This document shows positions 1-7,864 of a stretch of 64,000 nt of DNA, one piece after another. The notes beneath the pieces are model-generated. The model saw nothing but the letters and a program-made list of their open reading frames with translations. It was not told where the DNA came from and made no database searches. Origin of the DNA: Cytophagaceae bacterium (lineage in GTDB: Bacteria > Bacteroidota > Bacteroidia > Cytophagales > Spirosomataceae). Numbering within the stretch: the first letter of the stretch is position 1; every line of letters starts with the position of its first letter. A program made the translations under genes and the position numbers. The stretch is taken from contig JAGOAA010000005.1 in NCBI GenBank assembly GCA_017984215.1, positions 48,023-112,022 on the forward strand, written 5' to 3'.

Positions 1-204
1 AAAATTGCCGAAATCGTTAAACCTAATAATCTGCAGGCTGAGCTTTCGATTGTTTACCAAACCGTAGAAAACCTCAATATTGCTTGTCCGAACCACTTAG
101 GCGATTGGTATTTTACAGGAAACTTCCCTACACCAGGTGGAAATCAGGTCGTAAACAAATCATTCGTGAATTTCATGAAAGGCATTGAGGTGCGTGCTTA
201 TTAG
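1..204 (+). CDS. purF: Amidophosphoribosyltransferase, C-terminal fragment (5' end outside window)
   Basis: The first 67 codons are open in frame 1 and end with TAG at 202-204. The tail contains HLGDWYFTGNFPTPGGNQVV followed by NKSFVNFMKG, which I recognise as the conserved C-terminal end of PurF of Bacteroidota. PurF commits PRPP and glutamine to purine synthesis in the cytoplasm. Only the C-terminus is visible, so catalytic residues cannot be checked and the family call rests on this short segment. Its stop overlaps by 4 nt the stop of the next gene on the opposite strand, and there is no room for a terminator between them. Confidence 0.7.
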   Translation, partial: KIAEIVKPNNLQAELSIVYQTVENLNIACPNHLGDWYFTGNFPTPGGNQVVNKSFVNFMKGIEVRAY

Positions 205-3002
205 TAGATCACTAATACGCCACCTCGATCTGTCAGCGTACCGCGTTCTGGATAATCCAAGGATTCATATTGGAGCTGCCAAACGTAGGACTCTTGTGGA
301 ACGCGTGTTCCATTGACTTTCCCATCCCAAGCAAATTCAGGTCCTTTGCTGGTGTATAGCAATTCACCCCAGCGGTTGAATATTTGCAGCCCTAAGATTT
401 TAGCCCGCAGCGGATTTTTGGGCTGAGGAATAAAGAAATCATTCTTTCCATCATTATTGGGCGTGAAGACATTTGGTGTCAATAATGTGGGCTCGCATTT
501 GTCTGAAACGGCAAAGGTGTGATCGATACTGCAATTATCCAAATCAGTGATGCGTACCGTATAGTTACCTGCTAAGGTGACGCGAACTTTGTTTTGCGTA
601 CTTATCACGGCAGAACCTAATTTCCATTCGAATTTCAAACTATCAACTTTGCCGTTCAACTGTAAATTGTAAGGCTTAGGCTCATCCATGCAAATGGAAT
701 AGGCTGTCTTGGGAATAAAATGAGGATTGTCCAGAAAATTCACTTCCGTACTTAACTTAACTGAACAACCCGTCGCATAATCAGACAACATCAACGAAAC
801 TTTTCCGCCAGGAGCTGGAATTTGAACGGATGGTGTTCGTGCACCTGAACTCCATTGATATTGCAAATTAGAACTAATAGGTAGTTGAGTCGGAACGACA
901 AGCGCATCCGTTTTACAGATTCGATTATAGACAGGCGTCAATTGGGTTGGCTTTAACACAACAATATCAAATTCCTGCGCATCCAAAGGAAAGTTCTTGA
1001 TACAGCTATTGCTAATTGCCGCGGTGATAACATATTTCCCAGAAACGGGAAAATCAAATTTTAATGCGGCACCGGTAAAACTGTAAATCAACTTGGTTGA
1101 ATCCAAGGGCACCATGAGCCCAATTTTATTCGGGAATGGACTCAATACCGTTTGATAAATTTTCCAATCTATCCGGTCGTTGTTTAAGGGATCGCATAAC
1201 TTCTGATCGATCGTAAATTCAAAGGAAGTCCCTTTGCATTTGGGTTTTGAAATACTCGGCGGGCTACTCGGATCCTGCGGACTCGGAATCGAAGGTGGCA
1301 GACCAAGACGACTTGTCACACCGGGCGTAGAAAAGGTCACAGCATTACGAACAAAACTTGCTTTGACAATCGTAGTATCCGTTGCATTCAATAGGCCATT
1401 GGGGTTTGTGATTTTCGCCAATGTGTTACTCCCATCAATTGCAACAAATATGACGGTATTGAATACGGGGTCAACCTGCAAAGCGCCTATTTTTTCAAAA
1501 CTCGAATAGAGTTCCTCTTTTGATTTGGCCACGTTGGCTGAATCTTTGGAGGACAAGTCGAATTGTAAAATTTTTGAAGGAACACTTACACCATCACCTT
1601 TTAAACTTACATACAACACATCTTTATTGGGTGAATACTCTAATCCATAAACCGTTGGGGGACTTGGACCTAGATCAATGCTCATCTGATAGGTTGGCTT
1701 TCCCGTCGATGGGTCAAAATCGAATAAATCAACTTTATTTCGCGGTGGGCCCGGAACGGCAACAGCCATTTTTGTCCAATCAACCGAAATTTTCGTCGTT
1801 GACCCATTGCCCGTTGTACTTGTCATTTGTGTTCCCCCTACGCTTGTTTGAGGTGCAGAAATACCAACATTTGAAATTTTATACGTCCTCGTCGTATTCG
1901 AATTCATATCCTGTACTACGAGCCAATAGTAGCCTTGACCACCTTCAGAGGCTAATAATCGGGAAGTGGCAGGCACCGGACTGACCAACTGATTGAGCAC
2001 GGAAATACCCCCTTTACCTTTATTCAACTTCATGTCGACGATACTGTAATACAGCAAGTTTTCGCCTTTCGTGTTTTTGGACAAGGTGAAAACATAGTAT
2101 TCCGCTTGACAGCCTTTACATGATGTTTTAGGAATAACCGTTACCCCTTGTGCGTTTGACAAATCGCCATTCAGTCGCTTGGTCGTATCACCCACAGCAT
2201 AAATAGGATTATTATTTCGGTCAAAGATTTTTTGTCCATCCGTATAAAAAATCAAACTATTGGTGGGGTCAGTCATTTTCGCCACGCCCTCCGGAACGAC
2301 CAAACCGCCCGTGGTGTCCTTAGGATTATCCGCAGATCCATTAAATAGAACTCCCGCACCATTCCCAAAATACCAAGCATCCACATACTTATTTATGTTT
2401 GCGTTGGGATCCCGGTCTCCACAAATTTTAACCTGCATTTTGGCTTCGACAGTACACCCCGAAGTGGGTTCAGTCACCTGCACAGCATAACAACCCGAAG
2501 AATCCGCGACGATTTCATCGGTCGTTTCTCCTTTCGGAAACCAGGCAATTTGGACGGGGTAATTAGGTTTTCCAACTTTCGAAAAGGCCTTCAAAGTAAC
2601 CTTCTGCCCTTTACAGATTGTTATAGTCGAATCTTTTTCATCTTTACCCAGGTAAATAAATGGCAGACGACCGACTTGAACAACCTGTGTATACTTTGTT
2701 GTTGTGGTACCCGTTTGAACAGTCAAAGTAACGGTCTTCGCTCCTGGACTGCAATACTGATGAATCCCTGTATGATCCGTTGACGTATTTGATGGTGACC
2801 CACTATCCCCAAAATCCCATAAATACTTCGAAGTACTAGGCAGGTTTTCCGAAAACTCAAAAACGGTAGCCATGTCACTTGAAGCCGACGAGCTACAATC
2901 CGCACATGGAGTCAAACAATTATTTCGGTATATGATACGTTGCCCCCAGGTGAAAAAATTCACCCCCATCAATAAGCAAAAAAGGAAAATGCTCCGAAGC
3001 AT
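201..3002 (-). CDS. Secreted PKD-domain protein with T9SS type B sorting domain
   Basis: A 933-residue exported protein. It starts with a hydrophobic signal peptide (about residues 1-20, ending TWGQ). A PKD-like domain follows (about 45-112, with the YLWDFGDSG motif). A long middle section resembles a beta-propeller or cell-surface region (SLIFYTDGQKIFDRNN, VYGLEYSPN). The last 90 residues are the gliding-motility/T9SS type B C-terminal domain: TPNVFTPNNDGKNDFF, LQIFNRWGELLY, and the end GGVLVIY. Known for the family: this domain directs export across the outer membrane by the type IX system, usually with a dedicated PorP/SprF partner. The divergent gene at 3080 encodes such a partner, which supports a cargo-partner pair. 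The true substrate or role of the protein is unknown. Confidence 0.88.
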   Translation of the reverse strand: MLRSIFLFCLLMGVNFFTWGQRIIYRNNCLTPCADCSSSASSDMATVFEFSENLPSTSKYLWDFGDSGSPSNTSTDHTGIHQYCSPGAKTVTLTVQTGTTTTKYTQVVQVGRLPFIYLGKDEKDSTITICKGQKVTLKAFSKVGKPNYPVQIAWFPKGETTDEIVADSSGCYAVQVTEPTSGCTVEAKMQVKICGDRDPNANINKYVDAWYFGNGAGVLFNGSADNPKDTTGGLVVPEGVAKMTDPTNSLIFYTDGQKIFDRNNNPIYAVGDTTKRLNGDLSNAQGVTVIPKTSCKGCQAEYYVFTLSKNTKGENLLYYSIVDMKLNKGKGGISVLNQLVSPVPATSRLLASEGGQGYYWLVVQDMNSNTTRTYKISNVGISAPQTSVGGTQMTSTTGNGSTTKISVDWTKMAVAVPGPPRNKVDLFDFDPSTGKPTYQMSIDLGPSPPTVYGLEYSPNKDVLYVSLKGDGVSVPSKILQFDLSSKDSANVAKSKEELYSSFEKIGALQVDPVFNTVIFVAIDGSNTLAKITNPNGLLNATDTTIVKASFVRNAVTFSTPGVTSRLGLPPSIPSPQDPSSPPSISKPKCKGTSFEFTIDQKLCDPLNNDRIDWKIYQTVLSPFPNKIGLMVPLDSTKLIYSFTGAALKFDFPVSGKYVITAAISNSCIKNFPLDAQEFDIVVLKPTQLTPVYNRICKTDALVVPTQLPISSNLQYQWSSGARTPSVQIPAPGGKVSLMLSDYATGCSVKLSTEVNFLDNPHFIPKTAYSICMDEPKPYNLQLNGKVDSLKFEWKLGSAVISTQNKVRVTLAGNYTVRITDLDNCSIDHTFAVSDKCEPTLLTPNVFTPNNDGKNDFFIPQPKNPLRAKILGLQIFNRWGELLYTSKGPEFAWDGKVNGTRVPQESYVWQLQYESLDYPERGTLTDRGGVLVIY

Positions 3003-3079
3003 AGGTTTTGGGTCAGCTTGTACAAATTAACGCATTTTATTGGTTTTTGTAAAGCGAAGACCTAAATTGCGGGGCTATA

Positions 3080-4144
3080 ATGAGCGGTATGAAAAAAAGC
3101 CTAGCCATTTTCGTGTTTCGCCTAATCTGTGTTTGTCTCCCATTCTTGGGTCGAGCACAAGATCCGCAATTATCGCAATTCTACTCAGCACCCCTTTTGA
3201 TATCTCCCGCTTTTGCCGGCATCAATAGTACCTCAAAAGTCAATTTCAACTATCGGAATCAATGGCCTAATTTGGAGGCCAACTACCAATTCACCTCCTT
3301 TTCGGCAGATTTAAGCATTGGCAGCATCAACAGCGGCGTGGGAATTATTGCCACGACCGATAAGCAATTTGCCAACCTCAAAACAACCAGTTTAGGGCTT
3401 CAATATGCTTATCACATTGATTTGAGTCCAGACCAAACTCTTTCCATGGGTATGCAAGGGACCTATGTGAACCGGGGTTTAGACATGAGCAACTTGATTA
3501 CGGGGGATCAAATCAACAATTTATTAACGGGTGGAAGTTTAGGGGCAAGCACGGATCCGTTGTTGGCCAACATGAATAACCAGCGCGCATACGTTGACCT
3601 TAGTGCAGGCGGATTATTAAACACGCGTAATTACTGGATTGGCTTTTCGGCGCATCACTTAAATCAACCTAATAAATCCCTTATTTCCTCTACAGAGGAC
3701 CTGTTAGCCACTAAATTTAGTGTGCAAGTGGGAACCAAAATCATCCTACAAGAGAATTTCTACGAAGCGGATTCTTATGAGGATCGAAATAACGAGAAAA
3801 GTATCAGTCCCGTTGTCCATTATAAGCAACAAGGGGATTTCAAACAATTGGATATGGGTGCTTATGTAACCTGGTCACCGATGGTCTTTGGTCTTTGGTA
3901 TCGCGGTATTCCAATTGTAAAATCCAAGATAGGCACACCTAATCGGGAGTCAATTGTCGCATTAGTGGGCTATAAACAAGATAATTTCTCCATTGGATAT
4001 TCCTACGACATAACGATGTCTGCCCTAGGCCCGGCGGCTGGTGGAGCCCATGAATTGTCGCTAGCCTATTTGTTCGATTTCGACTTCTCCTTGAAAAAAC
4101 CCTTCGTCAAATGGAAGCGAAACCTTTCTTGTCCAAAGTTTTAA
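3080..4144 (+). CDS. PorP/SprF family type IX secretion system membrane protein
   Basis: A 354-residue predicted outer-membrane beta-barrel. After a signal peptide (cleavage near GRAQD) comes the family signature QDPQLSQFYSAPLLISPAFAG, followed by NYRNQWP, typical of PorP/SprF. The C-terminal half has alternating strand patterns (IVALVGYKQDNFSIGYSYDI). SprF-type members are needed for export or surface attachment of type B-domain proteins. This gene is divergent from such a cargo gene, separated by 77 nt, so the two probably share a control region. An in-frame ATG at 3089 gives a more conventional signal peptide beginning MKKS and may be the true start. It is one of many paralogues expected in such genomes, so no specific gene name is given. 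Confidence 0.9.
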   Translation: MSGMKKSLAIFVFRLICVCLPFLGRAQDPQLSQFYSAPLLISPAFAGINSTSKVNFNYRNQWPNLEANYQFTSFSADLSIGSINSGVGIIATTDKQFANLKTTSLGLQYAYHIDLSPDQTLSMGMQGTYVNRGLDMSNLITGDQINNLLTGGSLGASTDPLLANMNNQRAYVDLSAGGLLNTRNYWIGFSAHHLNQPNKSLISSTEDLLATKFSVQVGTKIILQENFYEADSYEDRNNEKSISPVVHYKQQGDFKQLDMGAYVTWSPMVFGLWYRGIPIVKSKIGTPNRESIVALVGYKQDNFSIGYSYDITMSALGPAAGGAHELSLAYLFDFDFSLKKPFVKWKRNLSCPKF

Positions 4145-4145
4145 A

Positions 4146-4178
4146 TTTGAAAGGATAGCCATAAAATTTTTACCTTTA
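4146..4178 (+). promoter_or_regulatory. Promoter for the polysaccharide export genes
   Basis: TTTG at 4146-4149 and TACCTTTA at 4171-4178 are separated by 21 nt. This matches the Bacteroidota consensus (TTTG, 17-23 nt, TAnnTTTG) at all but the last base of the -7 box. Transcription would start near 4184, about 13 nt before the start codon at 4197. Predicted from sequence only. Confidence 0.45.
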
Positions 4179-4196
4179 CTGAAATATTAAAAGCAC

Positions 4197-6692
4197 ATGA
4201 TGCAGTTTAAAATAAACCTTACTCCTTACCTCACACGAATTGCCTGCATACTCTGTTTGCTCATTTCGCATGCTGGCATGGCACAGTTCAACATGGGTAT
4301 CAAACGAAATGTTGACGACCTTTCTGATTCAGAGGTGAAGCTTTTTATGGATAAGGCACAGGCAAGCGGCATGTCGGAAAGCGATATCGAAAAAGCAGCC
4401 TTGACACAAGGATACACATCGGCAGACGTTGCTAAAATGCGTGAAAGAATGGCCACCATTCAAACACCAGCAACGGAGGCAAGCATTAAGGCAAACAATC
4501 AAGAAGTGAATAAGAGCGCAGAAAGCAGGGGTAACAAAACCTTTGTCATTAATAATCCTGCGCGCGTTAATCAACCTATTCTACATGAAAGTCCATTAAA
4601 TTTAGATGAACGAAAATTACTTGCTAAGCCACTCGACATCTACAATGATAGCCTAGTCAACCAATACAACAGCCTACAAAAACGGGTAGCAAGTTCACTT
4701 GACAAGAAAATTTTCGGAGCTAGTCTATTTCAAAATGATAAGCTAACTTTTGAGCCCGATATGCGTATTGCTACGCCCAAAAGCTATCAATTAGGTCCAG
4801 ATGACGCGTTGGACATTCATATATTTGGAGATGTGCTTGATAATTTCAAGGTTACTGTGAGCCCAGAAGGGACCGTGAAAATCCTTAATTTAAGTCCTAT
4901 TTATGTCAACGGATTGTCGATTGATGCGGCAGGAGAAAGAATCATTAGTCGCTTGCGTCAATTGTACCAGGGCTTGAATAAACCTGGAAGCGGCTCATCT
5001 GCCCAAGTAACGCTTGCAGGCGTTCGCAGCATTAAGGTTATTTTGACAGGCGAAGTGAATTTCCCGGGTTCGTACACTGTATCCTCTTTGGCAACTGTAT
5101 TCAACGCCTTGTATTTGGCAGGTGGTCCAAACCGAAATGGTTCATTCCGAAACATTCGGGTTATTCGGGGGAACAAAGTCATTCGTACCTTGGATTTATA
5201 TGACTTTTTATTGCGCGCTGATCAAAAAGACAATATTCATTTAAATGACCAAGACATCATTCGAGTAGGTGATTACGAAAATCGCGTGGAGCTTTCCGGC
5301 GAAGTAAAACGTCCCTACATCTATGAAATGGTCAAAGGTGAAAACTTCAAAGACCTATTGCGTTATGCAGGTGGCTTCACCGAAAAAGCATATACGTACA
5401 CCATCAATGTACGCCGAAATACCTCAAGAGAAATCAAATTACTCAACATCAGCCAAGATGAGGTGGAGACTTTCTTACCCAATAATGGGGATGTTTATAC
5501 GATAGGAACAATTATTGAACGGTATGAAAACCGCGTCGAGGTACAAGGCGCCGTTTTCAGACCAGGTCATTATGCAATTGAAGCAGGATTAAATACGGTC
5601 AAGGATCTCATTAAGAAATCAGAAGGTTTGCGGGAAGACGCCTTTTTGAATCGCGCTACATTAACGCGCCGGAAAGAGAATTATGACCCAGAAGTTTTAT
5701 CCCTTGATTTAGGTAAAATCTTACGAGGCGAGGCAAGCGATATTAGTCTGCAGCGTGAAGATGTTTTGCAAGTATATTCCATCAATAACCTCCGAGAAAA
5801 ACGCTCTGTCAATATCGTCGGGGAGGTAAATGCCCCCGGAGAATTCGAATACAAAGAAGGCATGAAGGTTGCCGATTTAATTTTACAGGCCAAAGGCTTG
5901 AAAGAATCAGCAAGTTATGCGAACCTAGAATTAGCCCGACGCATCATAACACACGGAACTTCAGATCCCCAAGCCGCGAAAATCGAAATCATTAGCTTCG
6001 CCATCGATGGTAGCCTAAAAATCGCAAACGATGGGAATCAAATCGCCCTACAGCCCTTTGACATTATATCCATTCGTCGGGCGCCGAACTACGAAGAACA
6101 ACGCTCTGTTAAAATTCAAGGGATGGTTAATTTTCCTGGATCATATGCGATTGAAAATAACCAACAACGCATTTCTGATTTAATTAGGCGTGCAGGCGGC
6201 TTACGCACGGAAGGATACCTAGAAGGAGGTAAATTAATTCGAGGTACGATGACCGTAGGAGTAAATTTAAAAGAAGTCTTAAATAACCCTGCCTCTCAAG
6301 AAAACTTACAATTAATGGCGGGGGATGAATTAACAATCCCACGATTACTTCAAACAGTAAAACTGACTGGAGCTGTTCAAAATCCATTAGCAGTCAGTTA
6401 CAAAGAAGACTTTACCTTAAAGGAATACATTGCTGAAGCAGGCGGATACACGGTTAATGCAAACCGAAAAAAAATGTATGTAACCTATGCGAATGGCGTT
6501 TCGAATCAAATTCGAAAGTTCCTTATCTTCAAGAAGAACCCAAGAATTGAACCCGGTTCAGAAATAGTCATTCCTTCCTATCCAGAAAATCGCAAAAAAG
6601 GATTATCTGCTGCTGAGGCCATCGGACTAACATCAAGTTTAGTATCTGTGTCCATTGCCATTATCACATTGATTAATAACATCCCGAAGTAA
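4197..6692 (+). CDS. Polysaccharide biosynthesis/export protein with multiple SLBB domains (Wza-type)
   Basis: An 831-residue outer-membrane export protein. It has a signal peptide (about 1-29, ending GMAQF) and a helical, charged segment (about 40-85). A Poly_export domain follows (YQLGPDDALDIHIFGDVLD, near residues 198-260). Then come six SLBB-like repeats, recognisable by recurring openings such as VILTGEVNFPGSY, VELSGEVKRPYIY, VEVQGAVFRPGHY, VNIVGEVNAPGEF, VKIQGMVNFPGSY and VKLTGAVQNPL. The C-terminus ends in a hydrophobic helix (SLVSVSIAIITLI). Wza-like proteins form the channel through which capsule or exopolysaccharide leaves the cell. The chain-length protein 13 nt downstream completes an export pair. 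No glycosyltransferases are adjacent, so the polymer cannot be inferred. E. coli Wza is about 380 residues; longer multi-SLBB versions are common in Bacteroidota. Confidence 0.9.
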   Translation: MMQFKINLTPYLTRIACILCLLISHAGMAQFNMGIKRNVDDLSDSEVKLFMDKAQASGMSESDIEKAALTQGYTSADVAKMRERMATIQTPATEASIKANNQEVNKSAESRGNKTFVINNPARVNQPILHESPLNLDERKLLAKPLDIYNDSLVNQYNSLQKRVASSLDKKIFGASLFQNDKLTFEPDMRIATPKSYQLGPDDALDIHIFGDVLDNFKVTVSPEGTVKILNLSPIYVNGLSIDAAGERIISRLRQLYQGLNKPGSGSSAQVTLAGVRSIKVILTGEVNFPGSYTVSSLATVFNALYLAGGPNRNGSFRNIRVIRGNKVIRTLDLYDFLLRADQKDNIHLNDQDIIRVGDYENRVELSGEVKRPYIYEMVKGENFKDLLRYAGGFTEKAYTYTINVRRNTSREIKLLNISQDEVETFLPNNGDVYTIGTIIERYENRVEVQGAVFRPGHYAIEAGLNTVKDLIKKSEGLREDAFLNRATLTRRKENYDPEVLSLDLGKILRGEASDISLQREDVLQVYSINNLREKRSVNIVGEVNAPGEFEYKEGMKVADLILQAKGLKESASYANLELARRIITHGTSDPQAAKIEIISFAIDGSLKIANDGNQIALQPFDIISIRRAPNYEEQRSVKIQGMVNFPGSYAIENNQQRISDLIRRAGGLRTEGYLEGGKLIRGTMTVGVNLKEVLNNPASQENLQLMAGDELTIPRLLQTVKLTGAVQNPLAVSYKEDFTLKEYIAEAGGYTVNANRKKMYVTYANGVSNQIRKFLIFKKNPRIEPGSEIVIPSYPENRKKGLSAAEAIGLTSSLVSVSIAIITLINNIPK

Positions 6693-6705
6693 AAAGCCAA
6701 GCTAC

Positions 6706-7812
6706 ATGAACGAACAAAACGTCCCCCAGCCTACCCATTCGGATGAAATTGCAATCAATTTTTCTGAAATCTGGAATGCTATTGTTAAGTACAAACTAAC
6801 CCTATTACTTGTAACGGTCATCTTTACAGCAGCAGGCGCATTACTTTCACTAACACTTGATAGTGAATATGAATCACAAGTGAAATTATTGCCCGAAGTT
6901 GATTCGAAACTCGGTGGATCCTCCGGCAGCGGGGGCTTAGGCGGACTTTCGTCCTTGGCTGGATTAGCAGGAATTAATTTATCTGGAGCTATGGCAGGTT
7001 CGGAAGTAATCCAACCAGCGATGTATCCTGAAATTGTTCAAAGCATCCCATTTTTACTCGAACTTAGTCAATCTCAAGTATACAATTTGAGACAAAAAAA
7101 GTTCCAAAAATTGGCCGACTACCTCAAGCAAGATAACTCGAATGCGCCTATTCCCATCTTCAAAAAAGATAAAAACAAGGCTGCGAATGATCTAGAAAAT
7201 ATCACGGTTCCCAAAGGGGTTTTGAGTCCTGATTTAATCAACATTTCCAAACAAGAATCAACTTCATTGAAAGAATTGAGAGAGGCCATCAGCATTGAGG
7301 TTGACAAGAAAAATAATTTAATCAGAATTACAGCAACGACGGAGGACCCAGTCGTTTCGGCCAATGTGGCTAATTTAATCTTAATTCAACTCAGAAAATA
7401 CATTGTTCAATACCGGACTGAAAAGGCAAGAAAAGAATTAGATTTCTTAATGGATCGCCAAGCAGAAGCCCGCAAACGCTATGATCAATCACTATTTACA
7501 CTTTCGAATTACAAAGATCAGAATCGAAATGTCTTTTTGAATGTTGCCAAGGACCAAGGAAAGAAATTACAATACGAAGTTGATTTAGCCTTTAATGTAT
7601 ATTCGAACTTAACGAATCAAACGACGGAGGCTAAAATAAAATTACAGAAAGAAACGCCGGTATTTAAAGTATTAGAACCCGCTCAAATCCCCTTGAAACG
7701 TTCGAGCCCCAAACGAAGCCTCATCACGCTGGGAGCGATGTTTCTTGGCTTATTCGCATCACTCGTTGGGCTCTTTCTAAAGACAGCCAACATGCGTGAA
7801 ATATTCGCATAA
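6706..7812 (+). CDS. Wzz/chain-length determinant family inner-membrane protein
   Basis: A 368-residue protein with one N-terminal membrane helix (about 33-53, YKLTLLLVTVIFTAAGALLSL) and one C-terminal helix (about 338-360, LITLGAMFLGLFASLVGLFL). Between them lie a glycine/serine-rich linker (GGSSGSGGLGGLSSLAGLAG) and a long helical periplasmic part. A proline-rich PAQIPLKRSSPKRS stretch precedes the second helix. This layout is that of Wzz/polysaccharide co-polymerases, which set polymer length and contact the outer-membrane channel. The Wza-type gene lies 13 nt upstream, so they are surely cotranscribed. There is no C-terminal tyrosine-kinase domain, so it is the kinase-less class. A strong hairpin terminator follows. 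Confidence 0.85.
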   Translation: MNEQNVPQPTHSDEIAINFSEIWNAIVKYKLTLLLVTVIFTAAGALLSLTLDSEYESQVKLLPEVDSKLGGSSGSGGLGGLSSLAGLAGINLSGAMAGSEVIQPAMYPEIVQSIPFLLELSQSQVYNLRQKKFQKLADYLKQDNSNAPIPIFKKDKNKAANDLENITVPKGVLSPDLINISKQESTSLKELREAISIEVDKKNNLIRITATTEDPVVSANVANLILIQLRKYIVQYRTEKARKELDFLMDRQAEARKRYDQSLFTLSNYKDQNRNVFLNVAKDQGKKLQYEVDLAFNVYSNLTNQTTEAKIKLQKETPVFKVLEPAQIPLKRSSPKRSLITLGAMFLGLFASLVGLFLKTANMREIFA

Positions 7813-7817
7813 AAAAA

Positions 7818-7847
7818 GCCGTCCGTCAATCGACGGACGGCTTTTTT
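7818..7847. terminator. Bidirectional intrinsic terminator
   Basis: A perfect 10-bp stem (GCCGTCCGTC at 7818-7827, GACGGACGGC at 7832-7841) has a 4-nt loop. It is flanked by seven A on the left and six T on the right. It lies between the convergent Wzz-type gene and infB and can end transcription in both directions. Confidence 0.93.
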
Positions 7848-7864
7848 ATTTATTAACGTCTTGA

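Noticed and set aside
1520..1984. 154-residue plus-strand reading frame
   Set aside because: It lies wholly antisense to the T9SS cargo gene and shows no signal or family motif.
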